A stretch of 64,000 nt of DNA, from contig NC_052397.1 of the NCBI RefSeq assembly GCF_009389715.1, positions 17,680,129 through 17,744,128 of the forward strand, written 5' to 3'. Shown here one piece after another: positions 61,722-64,000 of this stretch (its first letter is position 1; the number at the start of each line of letters is the position of its first letter). Origin of the DNA: Phoenix dactylifera (Eukaryota; Streptophyta; Magnoliopsida; Arecales; Arecaceae). The notes beneath the pieces were generated by a model, which saw only the letters and a list, made by a program, of their open reading frames with translations, did not search any database and was not told where the DNA came from. A program made the translations under genes and the position numbers.

Positions 61722-62934
61722 CTTCCTCTTTCAGGCTGCTCTCCACTAGGCCTGATGCAAATTAAGAAGCTGAAAGATTTGGAGAACTAAGCCCTCTCGG
61801 CTTCTCTCAGAGAAACACCTTTGGAGGACATCTTTGTTCCTAGCGCAACCCTCCTGCATTCCATAGGGATTTGTGTTCCGAGAAAGACAAAATAGCCCAT
61901 TGTTCTGGCGTTTCCTTCCCTCCCCACTCCCTACTTTTTTAAAGGCGCTTAAACCCTTGCACCCCAAGTCAAGGTAGCAATGCGGCCACAAAGGGTTCTT
62001 GACCTGCCCACTGCCCGGAAGAACTTGAAAGGCCGGGCTAGTAATGGCGAGGTGGCACTGGGGACAGTACTGGGCCCTTTGCTTCTCTACTACCTTACGC
62101 TATCTATCAAGCTGGATGCCGGTCAGAGTGGCCAAAACAAGGCTGCTATTTTCACGGTCTCATGGCCGAGATAGATTGATCGACAGGCAGAACAACTGTC
62201 CAACCAGTCACTTCACAACAATACCATATAGATTGCAGTGCAGCGCAAGGATCATAATTAAATCTATTGTCGCCATCCAAATCATTTTCCAATTAAAAAA
62301 AAGAATATCAAAATCATAAAAGTAGATGTTGTTTCCGGGGTAGGGGAATTAATTTGAGTTGATAACGATATATCGTCACAGAACCATGGACGAGAGATGG
62401 TCCCTGTGGGAATAGGGATGGAGAAGCCTGTTTCACTAAAACTTAGCATGTCCATACGAACTTGCCATGCTTTTTAAGGGTATTGGCTGGAGTCAACAGC
62501 TGCTTCCAGACAAAAAGTGGAATTGCGGGTCTCCATGGTAAGCTTGGAGGAATGATGAAGGGAGGGCCCAAAAACATGAAAAACGCCTCCCTCTCGTCCT
62601 ACCATGCCCTGCTGCATGAGATGTAAAGGTACTGTTTGCTGAAGGAAATCCTGAGTGGAATCCATCAAAGCTAACTATTCTGAGGATCGTCCAATCTTTT
62701 TTATTAAAATCCAACAAAATACATTAGAAATATTGAGCCATAATTAGACTATGCTGAGTATGTCTGAGATCCTTCTCATGCTGTATTATGGTAGGGTTAC
62801 TTTAAAGTCTCTTCAAATTTTCTATGTATAGACTATTACCAATGTGCTTAACTTCTCATTTGGGGACTTTGGATGCCTAGGTGTCAACTAAGTGGTGTTC
62901 ATAGGCTATTTTAGGTAGATATCTTGTTCTGCAT
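61722..62934 (-). repeat. Duplicated ANT upstream region
   Basis: This matches 38,201-39,596 with scattered substitutions and deletions. The largest, about 100 bp, corresponds to the region around 38,300-38,410 of the parent. The match ends exactly at ctgcat (39,596 in the parent, 62,934 here). Together with the exon part it makes a 2.1-kb copy of a 2.3-kb source. Confidence 0.9.
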
Positions 62935-64000
62935 TGTCACGTCCTAGATCCAGAATACAACATGGTCGTGTTATCGAGAGGTATAGCCCACAATAATACG
63001 AAGCCAACATTACATTTAGCTTTCAAATTCATCACAAATAAAATAGAATAACTAAAAGTCTAATTTCAATATCCATTAAATAAAACCAATATTAGTTCAG
63101 AGCGTCTGCATTCAAACATAAAAACCAAACCCATAATTCTTACTATTCAGAAAATCACTAACTACAAATTTATAATTTAATTAAAGAACTAAAGTTCTAC
63201 TCTGCTATATCGATCGCCAATCTTGCTAGCGTGAACTCCAAACTTGTGTCATTTTGTGTTCCTATCAACCCTATTCATCGAGAGAGAGAATAGAAAAATA
63301 GAGGTATATGAGCGACACAATTTAATAAGTAAATCTTTCACTAATTTACCGAATCAAGCATATGTTTTTTTATATAAATGCATCATTTAAGAAAAATAAT
63401 AGATATTACAAAATAAGCATTTCATAATACGATATATTAAAACTAGGTCATTAAGCAAATCATCCATCTTTTATAAACATAGTACCAAGTTTTTTATTGC
63501 AAATGAATTCGTAAATCATTTTTCATGTCATGTAATTCTATCATGGATCAAAATATTGCTCATAGATATTCGTGCTATAGTCACTATAACCCATGAGAGA
63601 GCCATCTTCGTAATCAACAAGATATTATAATTCATACTTGTTACCAGCTTTAACTTGTTGGCAGAATGCAGTTAGTTAGATGCTAGCTCCAAAGTATCGA
63701 TTGACCCCTATTTGTAGAGGCAGTCCGAGCAATCTGAGAGCCTTTGAAAACTTATATTTTTTTCTTGAAACATACAGTAAGCGACCCGGGAACCAGAATA
63801 TGGACTCGATCAAGACCAAGGTTATTTAACATAGTTCATCATTACTGGATTCTATGGACACTTGGCAAAGTCGGGTGATCTGTACAGTAGGCAACCCGGG
63901 CACCAGAGTAGTTTAGGAACCTAATTCAGGGGTCAACTCGAGTTCGTAGATCAAGTCGACATGATCCGACTCCAGATTTCTTGAACATTCTAAAGAGAGA
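62935..64000. mobile_element. Unclassified repeat, LTR-like start, continues past the window
   Basis: Right after the end of the ANT-upstream duplicate a new sequence begins TGTCACGTCC, a start I associate with plant LTRs. It is AT-rich, and a cgacccggga-accagaata-type sentence recurs near 63,782 and 63,892. No internal domain is seen and the other end is outside the window. The family cannot be named. Confidence 0.4.

Overview
The window is plant nuclear DNA. It has spliced genes with GT/AG introns, plant-specific transcription factors (an AINTEGUMENTA-type AP2 gene, a subgroup XII bHLH gene, a DIVARICATA-type MYB relic), an Athila-lineage Ty3/gypsy retrotransposon and many simple repeats. 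Long introns (2.6 and 3.6 kb), sparse genes and the protein flavour suggest a monocot, perhaps a palm. That taxonomic guess is inference and cannot be settled here.

Layout. 1-11.4 kb is one Athila-like LTR retrotransposon whose 5' end lies outside the window. 12.1-16.6 kb (minus) is a three-exon gene resembling SHORT HYPOCOTYL IN WHITE LIGHT 1. 17.9-19.8 kb (minus) is an eight-exon bHLH gene, with its probable 5' leader and promoter up to about 21.65 kb. 21.7-34.8 kb is repeat-rich intergenic DNA with no recognised gene. 34.8-38.2 kb (minus) is a complete nine-exon AINTEGUMENTA (ANT) gene, including a 9-nt microexon. Its 1.4-kb upstream region follows. 39.6-54.4 kb is mostly intergenic and holds relics: a DIVARICATA-like MYB pseudogene (48.2 kb, plus), an RTE-like LINE reverse-transcriptase fragment (about 52 kb, minus) and a DUF3054 exon relic with an apparent microinversion (53.3 kb, minus). 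54.4-57.9 kb (minus) is a two-exon gene for a two-RRM RNA-binding protein. Its 2.6-kb intron contains an exon-like cysteine-rich fragment on the opposite strand. 57.96-60.79 kb is a 118-bp tandem array of about 24 copies. 60.8-62.9 kb is a broken direct duplicate of the 5' part of ANT with its upstream region. From 62,935 another repeat, LTR-like at its edge, runs to the window end.

The most unusual structure is the 118-bp array. It begins next to the TATA box of the RRM gene. Its two unit variants, one with and one without a CCAAT core, alternate in a strict A-B-A-B-A order, so the array is really a 590-bp higher-order repeat. Its far end abuts the truncated ANT duplicate. The intact genes encode nuclear regulators (ANT, bHLH), an RNA-binding protein and a probable membrane protein. 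There is no sign that they form a co-regulated cluster; they look like ordinary independent plant genes.
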